From: RGIG9041 sp045593905
GTDB lineage: Bacteria; Bacillota; Clostridia; Oscillospirales; QAKW01
DNA length: 61,549 nucleotides
Reading direction: 5' to 3'
Assembly (NCBI GenBank): GCA_045593905.1
Contig: JAZNXL010000074.1
Coordinates: 1-61,549 of the forward strand
The stretch's first letter is position 1. Each line of letters starts with the position of its first letter. This document shows, one piece after another, positions 39,735 to 48,858 of the stretch. Position numbers and translations under genes: made by a program. Below the pieces are notes generated by a model, which was not told the DNA's origin, made no database searches, and saw only the letters and a list, made by a program, of their open reading frames with translations.

Positions 39735-41669
39735 ATGAATATTACTTTTGCAAAAATCGGCAATAACCAGACGGTTGATTTTGCCTATAACGAACTAAAA
39801 CGAATATTAAAACAAATGGACCCGCTATGCTTCATTGACGGCAGAATTTATGAAGAATATGACGGAACAGTCAAAAACGTTATCTGGCTTGGGCTTTGCG
39901 ACAAGGTAGAAAAAAACACTTTAGACGACAGCATTTTAATTGACGTTAAAGACGGTGTTGGTGTTATTACAGGCTCAAACTACCGCTCGGTGCTTATTGC
40001 CGCTTACCGCTTTTTAAAAGAGCTTGGTTGTGCGTTTTTACGCCCAGGCAAAGACGGCGAAGTAATACCTTGTAAAAAAATTAACAAAGCCGCTGTTAAC
40101 GTGTTTGTTAAAGAGAGCGCGTCCTACCGCCACAGAGGTGTGTGTATTGAGGGCGCTACCGCCTACGAGCACGTTGAAAATATGATTGACTTTTTACCAA
40201 AAGTTGCAATGAACGGCTACTTCTTTCAGTTTTTAACACCTACTGCGTTTTTCAGAAGGTTTTACAACCGAAAATATAACCCATACATTGACCTTGCCGA
40301 CGTAAGCGAACAAGATATTGAAAGAATGGTAAAATCGCTTGAGGTGGAAATTTCAAAGCGCGGGCTTGACTACCACGCAACAGGACACGGCTGGACCTGT
40401 ATGCCGTTTGGCATTAACGCTAACGGCTGGGATGTTTTTGACGAAAGCGAATTTGACCCCGAAATTTTAAATTATATGGCAGAGATTGACGGCAAACGCG
40501 GATTTAAAAAAGGTGTTCCGCTTAACACCAACCTTTGCTATTCAAACCCTGTTGTACGAAATAAAATGACTGATAGCATTGTTGAACACTGCAAGAAAAA
40601 TCCGCAGATAAACTATATGCATTTTTGGCTTGCTGACGGTACAAACGGACATTGTGAGTGCGAAGAATGTAAAAAGAAAAGACCGTCGGACTTTTACGTT
40701 GAAACACTTAACGAGCTTGACAAAAAGCTGACAGCTGCAGCAATTGATACAAAGATTGTATGTTTAATTTACGTTGATTTGTTATGGGCACCCGAGCAAG
40801 AGAAGATTGAAAACCCCGACAGGTTTGTGCTTATGTTTGCGCCTATTACACGCACATACTCAACTGCTTTTGCCGATTGCAATACTGGCGAAAACATTGA
40901 ACTCCCGCCGTATGTGAGAAATAAGCTTGAAATGCCAAAATCAGTCAGCTTAAACCTTGCAATGCTTAAAAAATGGCAAAACGAACAGCTTTCGGGCGAC
41001 TCGTTCGACTTTGACTACCATTTAATGTGGGACCACCTTATTGACCCCGGTTATTATTCCTGCGCTAAGCTTTTACATAAGGATATGGCAAACCTTGATA
41101 AGATTGGCCTTAACGGTATGATGAGCTGTCAGGGTCAGCGCGTATTCTTGCCTACAGGTCTTCCCTTTTATTCAATGGCGGCAGGGCTTTGGGATAAAAA
41201 ATCAAAATTCGAAGACGTTGTAAACGAGTATTTTACAGCGGCATTTGGAGATGATGCAAAAACAGTTGAAAGCTACCTTGCATCGCTTTCGGAGATTTTT
41301 GACCCCGTTTATATGCGCCGCGAAAAGAAACGCGACCCCGATTATATAGTTTCAATGGCTAATAGAGCAATCGCAGTAGCGCTTCAGTTCCAAACCGACG
41401 TACTTTCAACAAAGGGCGACAAAAACCCGCAATGGCGACTTTTAAAATACCACGCGCCAATGGTAATTGAGTACGCAAAGCTTATTACCGCCTACCTTTC
41501 AAAAGGTTCAACTGAAGAGATAAGAAACGCTGCAAAAGAGCATCAGCTTGATATGTTTTATAAAATTGAAACTGAAACACACGATGCGTTTGACGCACAT
41601 TTGTTCAGACGAATTTATGACAGACATTTAGATAAATTTGTTAAAGAAACCGAATTTTCAGTAGTATAA
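39735..41669 (+). CDS. DUF4838-domain protein, paralogue A
   Basis: This 644-residue protein has a small N-terminal alpha/beta domain (residues about 1-110, with YNELKRILKQMDP and ITGSNYRSVLIAAYRFLKELGC) resembling the GH20/GH67-type accessory domain, then a DUF4838 core. Characteristic motifs are ATGHGWTCMPFG, GVPLNTNLCYSNP, WLADGTNGHCECEECKKK and FAPITRTY. The core probably folds as a TIM barrel related to hexosaminidase or glucuronidase families; the enzyme activity is not known. There is no signal peptide. It is paralogous to the gene at 46689-48635. Confidence 0.8.
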   Translation: MNITFAKIGNNQTVDFAYNELKRILKQMDPLCFIDGRIYEEYDGTVKNVIWLGLCDKVEKNTLDDSILIDVKDGVGVITGSNYRSVLIAAYRFLKELGCAFLRPGKDGEVIPCKKINKAAVNVFVKESASYRHRGVCIEGATAYEHVENMIDFLPKVAMNGYFFQFLTPTAFFRRFYNRKYNPYIDLADVSEQDIERMVKSLEVEISKRGLDYHATGHGWTCMPFGINANGWDVFDESEFDPEILNYMAEIDGKRGFKKGVPLNTNLCYSNPVVRNKMTDSIVEHCKKNPQINYMHFWLADGTNGHCECEECKKKRPSDFYVETLNELDKKLTAAAIDTKIVCLIYVDLLWAPEQEKIENPDRFVLMFAPITRTYSTAFADCNTGENIELPPYVRNKLEMPKSVSLNLAMLKKWQNEQLSGDSFDFDYHLMWDHLIDPGYYSCAKLLHKDMANLDKIGLNGMMSCQGQRVFLPTGLPFYSMAAGLWDKKSKFEDVVNEYFTAAFGDDAKTVESYLASLSEIFDPVYMRREKKRDPDYIVSMANRAIAVALQFQTDVLSTKGDKNPQWRLLKYHAPMVIEYAKLITAYLSKGSTEEIRNAAKEHQLDMFYKIETETHDAFDAHLFRRIYDRHLDKFVKETEFSVV

Positions 41670-41700
41670 AAAAGCAACCCACAATAGTGGGTTGCTTTTT
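41669..41700. terminator. Bidirectional terminator after DUF4838 paralogue A
   Basis: A 14-bp stem AAAAGCAACCCAC/GTGGGTTGCTTTT with AATA loop, flanked by A and T runs, between convergent genes. Confidence 0.9.
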
Positions 41701-42304
41701 AATACTTTTCTACAATGTTTTTTAGCAGTGCAAAGGCGGAGTCGTATTGCGCTTTATATACTTTATCGGTCTTTGCGCGGGTTTCGTCATATGTTCTTAT
41801 ACAAACGTAATAGTTTGACTTTGTTTTTGAAAAGCCTTCAATTGATGAAAGCATTCCTGAGGCGGTGGCATCGAAACGGTCAGCTTGTAAAAACTCGCTC
41901 TCACCTATATCTGAAATATCCATTAAAAAGCCTGCGGCTTTTAGCTCGTTATAGTTTTGCTCGTCAATTAACATAAGCACGTTTTTGCCTGCGGCAAGGT
42001 TGGCGGCGCGTGATGCGCCTGCGGTTTGCGCCTCTTTAACAGTTGTGCCGTAGCTTATTGAAATAACCTGTGCGTTTGCCTCGCCGTCGCCGTTTGTATC
42101 GGTTGCAAAGCCCGAGAACAAAACATCAAGCTGACCAGTAAGGTCGGCGTACTCATGCGTAATATACAAAACATTAACATCGTAGTCTTTTTTGTTAACG
42201 CAGCTACCAATAGCAATTGACAGCGAAATTAAAAGCACAAGCGCAACAAGGATATAATTTTTATAATAGTACCATAGATTTTCTAACTTTTTTGAAATAT
42301 CCAT
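41699..42304 (-). CDS. Membrane-anchored protein of unknown function, linked to pflBA
   Basis: This 201-residue protein has a short cytoplasmic start (MDISKKLENLWYYYKNY), one membrane span (ILVALVLLISLSIAIGSCV) and an extracytoplasmic domain with an alpha/beta pattern (DYDVNVLYITHEY, VLMLIDEQNYNELKAAGFLMDIS) reminiscent of extracellular solute-binding folds. The start overlaps the pflA stop by one base, so the two are translated together. No known family was recognised. Confidence 0.75.
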   Translation of the reverse strand: MDISKKLENLWYYYKNYILVALVLLISLSIAIGSCVNKKDYDVNVLYITHEYADLTGQLDVLFSGFATDTNGDGEANAQVISISYGTTVKEAQTAGASRAANLAAGKNVLMLIDEQNYNELKAAGFLMDISDIGESEFLQADRFDATASGMLSSIEGFSKTKSNYYVCIRTYDETRAKTDKVYKAQYDSAFALLKNIVEKY

Positions 42305-43026
42305 TATTTTTCTCCGTAAAACAAAGAATCGGCATAAGACTTTAGCTCATTAAGGCGCTCTTTTGAGAGCGCAGGTGTATCTTTTAAGGGGTTATTAATA
42401 CCAAGGTTTTCGTACTTGAAAAAGCCCATTGTATGAAAGCCTAAAAGCTCATATTTTTTAATAATCGGCTTATATTTTTGCAAAAAATCACAGTAGCCTT
42501 TAACGTGTTGCTCGGTATCGTTAATACCAGGGACAATAACTGTTCTGACCCAAATTGGTTTATTCACTTTTAAAACATAGTCAAAAAACGATTTTACAAG
42601 TTCAAAGTTACCGCCTGTATATTTTTTAAAATCGCAAGCTTTAAAAAACTTTAAATCGCAAATAATAAAGTCGGCAAGGTCAACAGCTTTACACACATCA
42701 TCAGTCAGCGAAACTGCGCAACAGGTGTCGATTGCGTATGATATGCCATCTTCTTTTAAAAGTTTACCAAGCTCTACGATTTTTTTAGCCTGAACAAGCG
42801 GTTCGCCGCCCGAAAAGGTAACGCCGCCGTTTGATTTAAAGTAAGGCTTGTAGCGTTTAATCTTGTTATAAAACTGTTCTATCTGCTTTTGCTCACCGTT
42901 TTCGATATCCCAGGTATCAGGGTTGTGGCAATATACGCAACGAAGCGGACATCCGCTTAAAAATATACCGTAGCGAATGCCCTCGCCGTCGAGTGTTGCA
43001 AGTGATTCAATAGAATGGACTTTCAT
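42304..43026 (-). CDS. pflA: Pyruvate formate-lyase activating enzyme
   Basis: This 240-residue radical SAM protein has the cluster motif CPLRCVYC followed by HNPDTW, GGVTFSGGEPLVQ and the WVRTVIVPGIND segment of PflA. It uses S-adenosylmethionine to place the glycyl radical on PflB. It lies 1 base downstream of pflB. Confidence 0.96.
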   Translation of the reverse strand: MKVHSIESLATLDGEGIRYGIFLSGCPLRCVYCHNPDTWDIENGEQKQIEQFYNKIKRYKPYFKSNGGVTFSGGEPLVQAKKIVELGKLLKEDGISYAIDTCCAVSLTDDVCKAVDLADFIICDLKFFKACDFKKYTGGNFELVKSFFDYVLKVNKPIWVRTVIVPGINDTEQHVKGYCDFLQKYKPIIKKYELLGFHTMGFFKYENLGINNPLKDTPALSKERLNELKSYADSLFYGEK

Positions 43027-43027
43027 A

Positions 43028-45271
43028 TTATAAGCTTTCGTGGAAAGTACGTGAAATTACCTCGAGCTGTTTATCTTTAGAGAGTTTATGGAAGTTTACG
43101 GCATAGCCTGAAACTCTTATTGTAAGGTTGGGGTAAAGCTCGGGGTTGTTCATAGCATCAATGAGTTTTTGACGGTCAAAAACGTTAACGTTAAGGTGTT
43201 GTGCACCTTGTGCAAAATAACCATCGATAACTGCTGTAAGCTTTTCTACACGGTCGCCAAGGTCGGTACCAAGTGTTGAGGGTGTGATTGAGAAGGTATT
43301 TGAAATACCGTCACGGCAACAATCGTAGTTGAGTTTTGCAACCGAGTTGAGCGATGCAAGAGCACCCTCAATGTCGCGGCTGTGCATTGGGTTTGCACCG
43401 GGAGCAAAAGGCTCGCCTGCGCGTCTGCCATCAGGAGTGTTACCTGTTTTTCTACCGTAAACTACGTTTGATGTAATTGTAAGAATTGAAAGGGTATGTT
43501 TTGAGTTACGGTAGGTGGGGGTTTTGCAAAGTTGTTTATAAAAATATTCAACAACCCAGGTTGCAATTTCGTCAACGCGGTCATCATCGTTACCGTATTT
43601 TGGGAAATCGCCTTCGGTTTTAAAGTCGACAATAAGGCCGTCCTTGTTTTTAATAGGTGTTACTTTTGCGTATTTGATTGCGCTGAGTGAGTCAACAAGA
43701 ACCGAAAGACCACTGATACCAAAAGCCATAAGGCGTTCAACAACTGAATCGTGGAAGCCCATAATCAAGCGCTCATAAGCGTACTTATCATGCATAAAGT
43801 GGATAACGTTCATTGTATTAACATACAGTCTTGCCATCCATTTCATATATGTTTTAAGTGCGTCGATAACCTCATCGTAAACAAGTGGGGTTTCGTCATC
43901 AAATATTTTGCCGTCGGGTGCAATCTGGTCGCCGTTGAGTTCTTCTTTACCGCCGTTAAGCGACATTAAAAGAACTTTAGCAAGGTTACAACGAGCACCA
44001 AAGAACTGCATTTGTTTGCCGCATTTCATTGCTGAAACGCAACAAGCGATTGCGTAGTCATCGCCATAAGCAGGGCGCATAACATCGTCGTTTTCGTACT
44101 GAATAGCATCGGTTTCAATTGAAACTTTTGCACAAAAGTCTTTAAAGCCTTTTGGCATATCGTTTGACCAGAGAACAGTTATGTTAGGTTCAGCTGATGA
44201 GCCAAGGTTATAAAGAGTTTGAAGCATTCTGAACGATGATTTTGTAACAAGTGTTCTGCCATCGGTACCCATACCGCCCTCTGAGCATGTTACCCAAACG
44301 GGATCGCCTGCAAAAAGGTCGTTATACTCGGGTGTACGAAGGTGACGGATAAGACGGAGCTTGATAACGAGGTCGTCGATAAGCTCTTGTATACCTTCTT
44401 CGGTGATTGTACCTTCTAAAAGGTCGCGTTCAAAGTAGATATCTAAAAATGTTGTGATTCTACCAATACTGTTAGCGGCGCCGTTTTGTTCTTTTTGGCC
44501 GCCGAGGTATGCAAAGTATAACCATTGAACTGCCTCGTATGAGTTCTCTGCAGGGCGTGTAATATCGCAGCCATACTGTTCAGCCATTGTGATAAGCTGT
44601 TTCATAAAATCAATTTGGCGGTCAATGTCTTCCATTGTGCGTATATTTTCGTCTGACATATCGCGTGCGCCGAGCATTAAACGGTCAGCCTCTTTTTGAA
44701 CGATAAGTCTGTCCATACCGTAAAGCGCAAGGCGGCGGTAGTCGCCGATGAGTCGGCCTCTGCCGTATGCATCGGGAAGACCTGTTAAAACACCTGAACG
44801 ACGGGCTTTGCGCATTGTTTGAGTATATGCACGGAAAACACCGCTGTTGTGGGTTGTTTTATACATAAACTGTTTTCTTACGTCGTCGCCGATGTCGTAG
44901 CCATATGCTTTACAAGCCTGTTCAGCGTTTCTTATACCTGCAAAGGGGTTTACTGCACGATAAAGCGGACGTTCGGTTTGAAGACCTAAAATAATGTCTT
45001 CGCCTTTTTCGATATAGCCGGGGGCATATGTTAAAATAGATGATACTCGGTTTGTTTCAATGCCGAGTACGCCACCTTTTTTTTGTTCTTCATCAAATAG
45101 TTTTTGAACACGCGCATACAATCGTGATGTACGCTCGGTGGGACCCACTAAAAATGAATCGTCACCCTCGTAGGGCGTATAGTTCAATTGAATAAAATCA
45201 CGAACATCAATGTTATCTGTCCAACTGCCATGCTTAAAATTTCTCCAAGCGTTCATTTTTTTATCCTCCAA
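43028..45271 (-). CDS. pflB: Formate C-acetyltransferase (pyruvate formate-lyase)
   Basis: This 747-residue glycyl radical enzyme converts pyruvate and CoA to acetyl-CoA and formate. The adjacent catalytic cysteines appear in YAIACCVSAMKCGKQ and the glycyl radical site in RVSGYAVNF (Gly722). The Cys-Cys pair and neighbouring pflA identify it as PFL rather than a dehydratase. A perfect-consensus promoter drives it. Together with ackA it supports acetate/formate fermentation. Confidence 0.97.
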   Translation of the reverse strand: MEDKKMNAWRNFKHGSWTDNIDVRDFIQLNYTPYEGDDSFLVGPTERTSRLYARVQKLFDEEQKKGGVLGIETNRVSSILTYAPGYIEKGEDIILGLQTERPLYRAVNPFAGIRNAEQACKAYGYDIGDDVRKQFMYKTTHNSGVFRAYTQTMRKARRSGVLTGLPDAYGRGRLIGDYRRLALYGMDRLIVQKEADRLMLGARDMSDENIRTMEDIDRQIDFMKQLITMAEQYGCDITRPAENSYEAVQWLYFAYLGGQKEQNGAANSIGRITTFLDIYFERDLLEGTITEEGIQELIDDLVIKLRLIRHLRTPEYNDLFAGDPVWVTCSEGGMGTDGRTLVTKSSFRMLQTLYNLGSSAEPNITVLWSNDMPKGFKDFCAKVSIETDAIQYENDDVMRPAYGDDYAIACCVSAMKCGKQMQFFGARCNLAKVLLMSLNGGKEELNGDQIAPDGKIFDDETPLVYDEVIDALKTYMKWMARLYVNTMNVIHFMHDKYAYERLIMGFHDSVVERLMAFGISGLSVLVDSLSAIKYAKVTPIKNKDGLIVDFKTEGDFPKYGNDDDRVDEIATWVVEYFYKQLCKTPTYRNSKHTLSILTITSNVVYGRKTGNTPDGRRAGEPFAPGANPMHSRDIEGALASLNSVAKLNYDCCRDGISNTFSITPSTLGTDLGDRVEKLTAVIDGYFAQGAQHLNVNVFDRQKLIDAMNNPELYPNLTIRVSGYAVNFHKLSKDKQLEVISRTFHESL

Positions 45272-45293
45272 AACAATTAATTTCCAACAAGAT

Positions 45294-45322
45294 ATTATAC
45301 ACCAATTTGCGTTTTATGTCAA
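45294..45322 (-). promoter_or_regulatory. Promoter of pflBA
   Basis: Minus-strand TTGACA (45317-45322), a 17-base spacer and TATAAT (45294-45299): a full consensus, as expected for a highly expressed fermentation enzyme. Confidence 0.88.
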
Positions 45323-45331
45323 TTAATATAG

Positions 45332-45363
45332 AAAAAACCTGTGCTTAATTGCACAGGTTTTTT
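45332..45363 (-). terminator. Terminator of the ceramidase-like gene
   Basis: AAAAAACCTGTGC (45332-45344) and GCACAGGTTTTTT (45351-45363); on minus it ends in a T run and spans the last codons and stop of the gene. Confidence 0.88.
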
Positions 45364-46670
45364 TGATGTGTTTTGAGTTTTTTATCAACACTTGATTGCA
45401 AGGTTTCAGCAACGATTGGGGTAAAGTTTGAGCTGCGTGCTTCGTAGCCGCCCTCGGCATAAGCCTCGGTTGTAGGAAGGTAGCCCGCACCACCGTTTGT
45501 ACAACAGGTTGTAATAACGTAAAGGTCGGGCGCGCTGTTACGTGCAGCCTCGGCATATTGTGTAAACGGTTCACCGCCAAAGCCAACAAAGGCAAGCTCG
45601 CCAACGCCTAAAACAGATACTGCTACCTTTTGGAAGAGTGTTTCTGAAGGCAGACGCAATACCCTGATAATCTCGGCGCGGCCTGCCATATCGGGTTTTT
45701 CAACAACACCTGCTTTTACGTCCTCGTCAAGCTTTTTAAATCTATCAATCTCGTCGATATATGTAGTGTTGGTGGGGATATAAACCATTTCAACACTCGA
45801 AGTTATTTTACCCGCTTTTTTGGGTGTTGTGTTATCCCAAAGCTTTAAAACGGTATCGGTTATTACCCTGCCCATATGTTCAGCCCTATGATAACCCGAT
45901 TGCACTTCTTCTGATTTTATATTTACGTGGTTTGTATCGCCTTGCGCACCGTTGAGCAAGATACAGCTAACGCCGTCAAGCGCCTTTTCGGTGTATCTTC
46001 TTACAAAGCCCGGCCAGTCGGCTGAAATTTTGGTGCCGCCGATTGTATCGGGGTGGGTTGAAAAGTTAACAAGCGCAATATCATTTTTGCCTTGGCGATT
46101 AAATCTTATAAGACGAACAGTGTTATCTGATTCACCAAGCGGACGAACAACCATATTTCTGCGTCTACCGGGGTTAGTGGCTGTTGTGCCGTCATTTAAT
46201 AAAAATCTACGAATAAACGAGATTTCCTCAGCAGTTTCGCCCTCGGCAACGCCTACAGTCGCCTCGCTCATATCGGCTATTGCCATTTTGGCAACGTCAA
46301 TCATCCTGCGATTAAAAATGTTAAGATAGTGCTCATCTTTAATATAAGAGTGGTGGTCTTCGGCTGAAAGCGCGGGTTTTACACCCATCATAATTGAGGT
46401 GTGTTGATGAAGACCCTGAAAATATAAAAACTCTTCATTAACTCCTGTGGCCTCAGATACAAGCTTTCTGAGCTTTGTAGCAGCGCTCTCGTGGAAATAT
46501 AAAATATCAGCAGCAATAATTACCGCTGTGTTTTCGCCGTCGTTAACAGCAATAGCATTAAGTTCTATCGGGTCTAAAACGCCGTCAACCTGACGTGCGT
46601 TAAAATAGCCTGCAAGCGGTGTGCCAAACGGCGGTGTGATATCAAGTCGTGAAAATCCTACTTTAAACAT
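45345..46670 (-). CDS. Neutral/alkaline ceramidase-like protein
   Basis: This 441-residue protein matches the N-terminal catalytic domain of the neutral/alkaline non-lysosomal ceramidase family: FKVGFSRLDITPPFGTPLAGYF, VIIAADILYFHE, ADWPGFVRRYTEKAL and CILLNGAQGDTNHVN. The usual THTHSGP-type segment appears as FQGLHQHTSIMM, so metal-binding His residues are partly retained. Eukaryotic relatives cut the amide of ceramide; bacterial cytoplasmic members often have unknown amide substrates. It follows the DUF4838 paralogue B by 18 bases in one operon. Confidence 0.78.
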   Translation of the reverse strand: MFKVGFSRLDITPPFGTPLAGYFNARQVDGVLDPIELNAIAVNDGENTAVIIAADILYFHESAATKLRKLVSEATGVNEEFLYFQGLHQHTSIMMGVKPALSAEDHHSYIKDEHYLNIFNRRMIDVAKMAIADMSEATVGVAEGETAEEISFIRRFLLNDGTTATNPGRRRNMVVRPLGESDNTVRLIRFNRQGKNDIALVNFSTHPDTIGGTKISADWPGFVRRYTEKALDGVSCILLNGAQGDTNHVNIKSEEVQSGYHRAEHMGRVITDTVLKLWDNTTPKKAGKITSSVEMVYIPTNTTYIDEIDRFKKLDEDVKAGVVEKPDMAGRAEIIRVLRLPSETLFQKVAVSVLGVGELAFVGFGGEPFTQYAEAARNSAPDLYVITTCCTNGGAGYLPTTEAYAEGGYEARSSNFTPIVAETLQSSVDKKLKTHQKNLCN

Positions 46671-46688
46671 AGTAATATCTCCTTAAAA

Positions 46689-48635
46689 TTAAAGTCCCAT
46701 TTGTAAAATAACTTTGGGTTTATCAACCATACGTATAAGCGCCCTTGTCGACATTAAATGGTCGTAGTAGCGTTCAATTTCTACCTCGTACTTACCAAAC
46801 TTATCAAAAAACTCGGTTGCAAGCTTATAAGCCTCGTCGTTGTTGTTTTGGCATCTTTCAATCATAAATCTTGCAAAGCCTTCGCAGTACTCGGTATGTT
46901 TAGAAAGCAAACGCCAAGAAACTGTTTGCGGTCTTGTGGGCTTTACAAGGTGGTTTTTAGCAAGTTCCCTACCCGCTTTTGCAATTTCTTCAACCTTTAA
47001 TAGCTTGGTTACTTGTGACGGGTCGTAGTATTTTGAAAGTGACTCATCAACCGATGCGCAGCCTGTCATAAACGCAAAATCAAAGCAATCGCTTATGTTT
47101 TGCAAATATTCAAGAGCGTCTTGCCAGCCCTCGCCATAAACGTGCGAGAAATAGTCGGCTTTAAGCTCTTCGAAGTCTACATCGCGGTTGAGCAAGGTTT
47201 CGGCATATACATAAATTGCAAAGCCAGTCGGGAAAAAGCTACGTTGTGAGCCATCTTCTACAAAGCCGTCAAGATTGATGTATTTGAGCGCACGTATATC
47301 TTCATAAATTCGTTTTGCTATGTAAAGACCGCTCGGGTCTTTGTACTGGTGTACCCAAAAATGATATTCGTATGAGAAGCAAGGACCGTGCCAGTTTTGT
47401 TGCCAAGCATCTAAAAGCGCAATGTTTTCTTCGGCAGAAACGGGATATTTCCAGTCGTTACGAACATATTCTTGCGGTTTTGGTAAAACTGTCCCCTCTT
47501 TAAAGCTTTCGTGGTATGCGCGTGTGATTGGTGCATATAAAAGCGAAAAGCGGTCGGGGTTTTTAATTGTGACCTTTTGAGGCGGGAACATTGTATCAAC
47601 ATACGCGATAAAGACAATACGTGTTGAAAGATTGTTTTGTGTAAGTTGCTCATCAAGCTCATTCATTATCATAAGATAATAATCGCTTGGGCTTAGCTTT
47701 TTACACTCGTCGCACTCGCAATGGTTGCGTGTACCGTCGGCAAGCCAAACGTGTAAGTAGTCAACATTTGAGTGGGTTTTTGCATAGTTAACAATGCCGT
47801 CAACCATTATTTTTCTAACCTTGGGGTTAGACATACAAAGATTGGTGTTAAGCGGCACTCCGTTGTGGAAATCTCGTTTGCCATTAACAAGCGCAAGACA
47901 TTCTCTTTGCTCGTCGGTAAGTTTAAAATCGCTCACCTTCCAACCTTCAGTTGACGGAATACCAAACGGCTCGGCAGTCCAGCCATGACCCATATCGTGA
48001 AACATAAGTCCGCGTTTTGCAATTTCAACCTCGCACTCGCGTTTCCATTGCATTACCTGCTCGTACGGAACAGGCTCGGCAATACGGTTTTTTTCGTTAT
48101 ATCTATGCGAATAGTAGCAATTATAGTAGGCATAGGGGTTGTCAAACTCTATCATATACACATTGATTTCTTGTTTTGCGTAAAAATCAATGGTTTCAAG
48201 CATACAGGTTTGGCTTTCGGCGCCCTCGTTACAGTGACCGCGAAAGCGGTGGTCTGCTTGTTTATGGTATTTTATAGGCTCAATATCTTTAAGTGGGATA
48301 TGCTCACCGTCAACACCGGGATAAAGCCAACGGCAACCGTTAAGGCGCAAAAATCTATAAACAGCAAAAAGTACGCTGCGCGGGTTTGAACCCGCGAGAA
48401 TGCCTCCGTCAACGTCGGTATCGATATGTACGATATCATCTAAAACGGGGTCCTCGGCATCGTTTTTAAGCCCGAAATCTTGCAAAAGACCAAGACGGAA
48501 GCCGTCTTTGGCATCGGGTTCAAAAACAATTTCGATGTCGCCGCAATACGGCATCATCATACGCAAATACTTTTTAAGTTGTTCCGCAGCAAAAACAACT
48601 ACGTTGTCAAAGCGGATAAGTTTAATTTTAAGCAT
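46689..48635 (-). CDS. DUF4838-domain protein, paralogue B
   Basis: This 648-residue paralogue of the 39735-41669 product has the same layout: a small N-terminal alpha/beta domain (AEQLKKYLRMMMP, LAGSNPRSVLFAVYRFLRLNGC) and the DUF4838 core with DMGHGWTAEPFG, GVPLNTNLCMSNP, WLADGTRNHCECDECKKL and YAPITRAY. The fixed CxCxxC cluster might bind metal. It is transcribed with the ceramidase-like gene, suggesting joint action on one glycoconjugate; this is inference. Confidence 0.8.
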   Translation of the reverse strand: MLKIKLIRFDNVVVFAAEQLKKYLRMMMPYCGDIEIVFEPDAKDGFRLGLLQDFGLKNDAEDPVLDDIVHIDTDVDGGILAGSNPRSVLFAVYRFLRLNGCRWLYPGVDGEHIPLKDIEPIKYHKQADHRFRGHCNEGAESQTCMLETIDFYAKQEINVYMIEFDNPYAYYNCYYSHRYNEKNRIAEPVPYEQVMQWKRECEVEIAKRGLMFHDMGHGWTAEPFGIPSTEGWKVSDFKLTDEQRECLALVNGKRDFHNGVPLNTNLCMSNPKVRKIMVDGIVNYAKTHSNVDYLHVWLADGTRNHCECDECKKLSPSDYYLMIMNELDEQLTQNNLSTRIVFIAYVDTMFPPQKVTIKNPDRFSLLYAPITRAYHESFKEGTVLPKPQEYVRNDWKYPVSAEENIALLDAWQQNWHGPCFSYEYHFWVHQYKDPSGLYIAKRIYEDIRALKYINLDGFVEDGSQRSFFPTGFAIYVYAETLLNRDVDFEELKADYFSHVYGEGWQDALEYLQNISDCFDFAFMTGCASVDESLSKYYDPSQVTKLLKVEEIAKAGRELAKNHLVKPTRPQTVSWRLLSKHTEYCEGFARFMIERCQNNNDEAYKLATEFFDKFGKYEVEIERYYDHLMSTRALIRMVDKPKVILQMGL

Positions 48636-48667
48636 AAATTTATCTCCATAAAACCTTTGTTGGCTTC

Positions 48668-48696
48668 ATAATAACATCTTTAAACGCCACATTCAA
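48668..48696 (-). promoter_or_regulatory. Promoter of DUF4838 paralogue B and the ceramidase-like gene
   Basis: Minus-strand TTGAAT (48691-48696), a 17-base spacer and TATTAT (48668-48673). Confidence 0.6.
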
Positions 48697-48743
48697 GCGA
48701 TTTTTTAAAAAAACACAAACAAAACAGTATTGTTGTATAAACA

Positions 48744-48773
48744 TTGAAATTTGTATGTTGTTTATGGTATACT
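48744..48773 (+). promoter_or_regulatory. Candidate promoter of the XRE regulator gene
   Basis: TTGAAA (48744-48749), an 18-base spacer and TATACT (48768-48773). The 85 bases between it and the start hold no clear further element. Confidence 0.5.
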
Positions 48774-48858
48774 AACGGTAGATTTTTGCCCACTCAACCA
48801 ACAGTATGTGTATTTTATTGTAATACTACACTATACTTAAATCGAAAGGAGGATACCG

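Noticed and set aside
43028..45271. Glycyl radical enzyme considered as glycerol or propanediol dehydratase, or choline lyase
   Set aside because: The adjacent Cys-Cys pair, RVSGYAV site and neighbouring PflA fit pyruvate formate-lyase.
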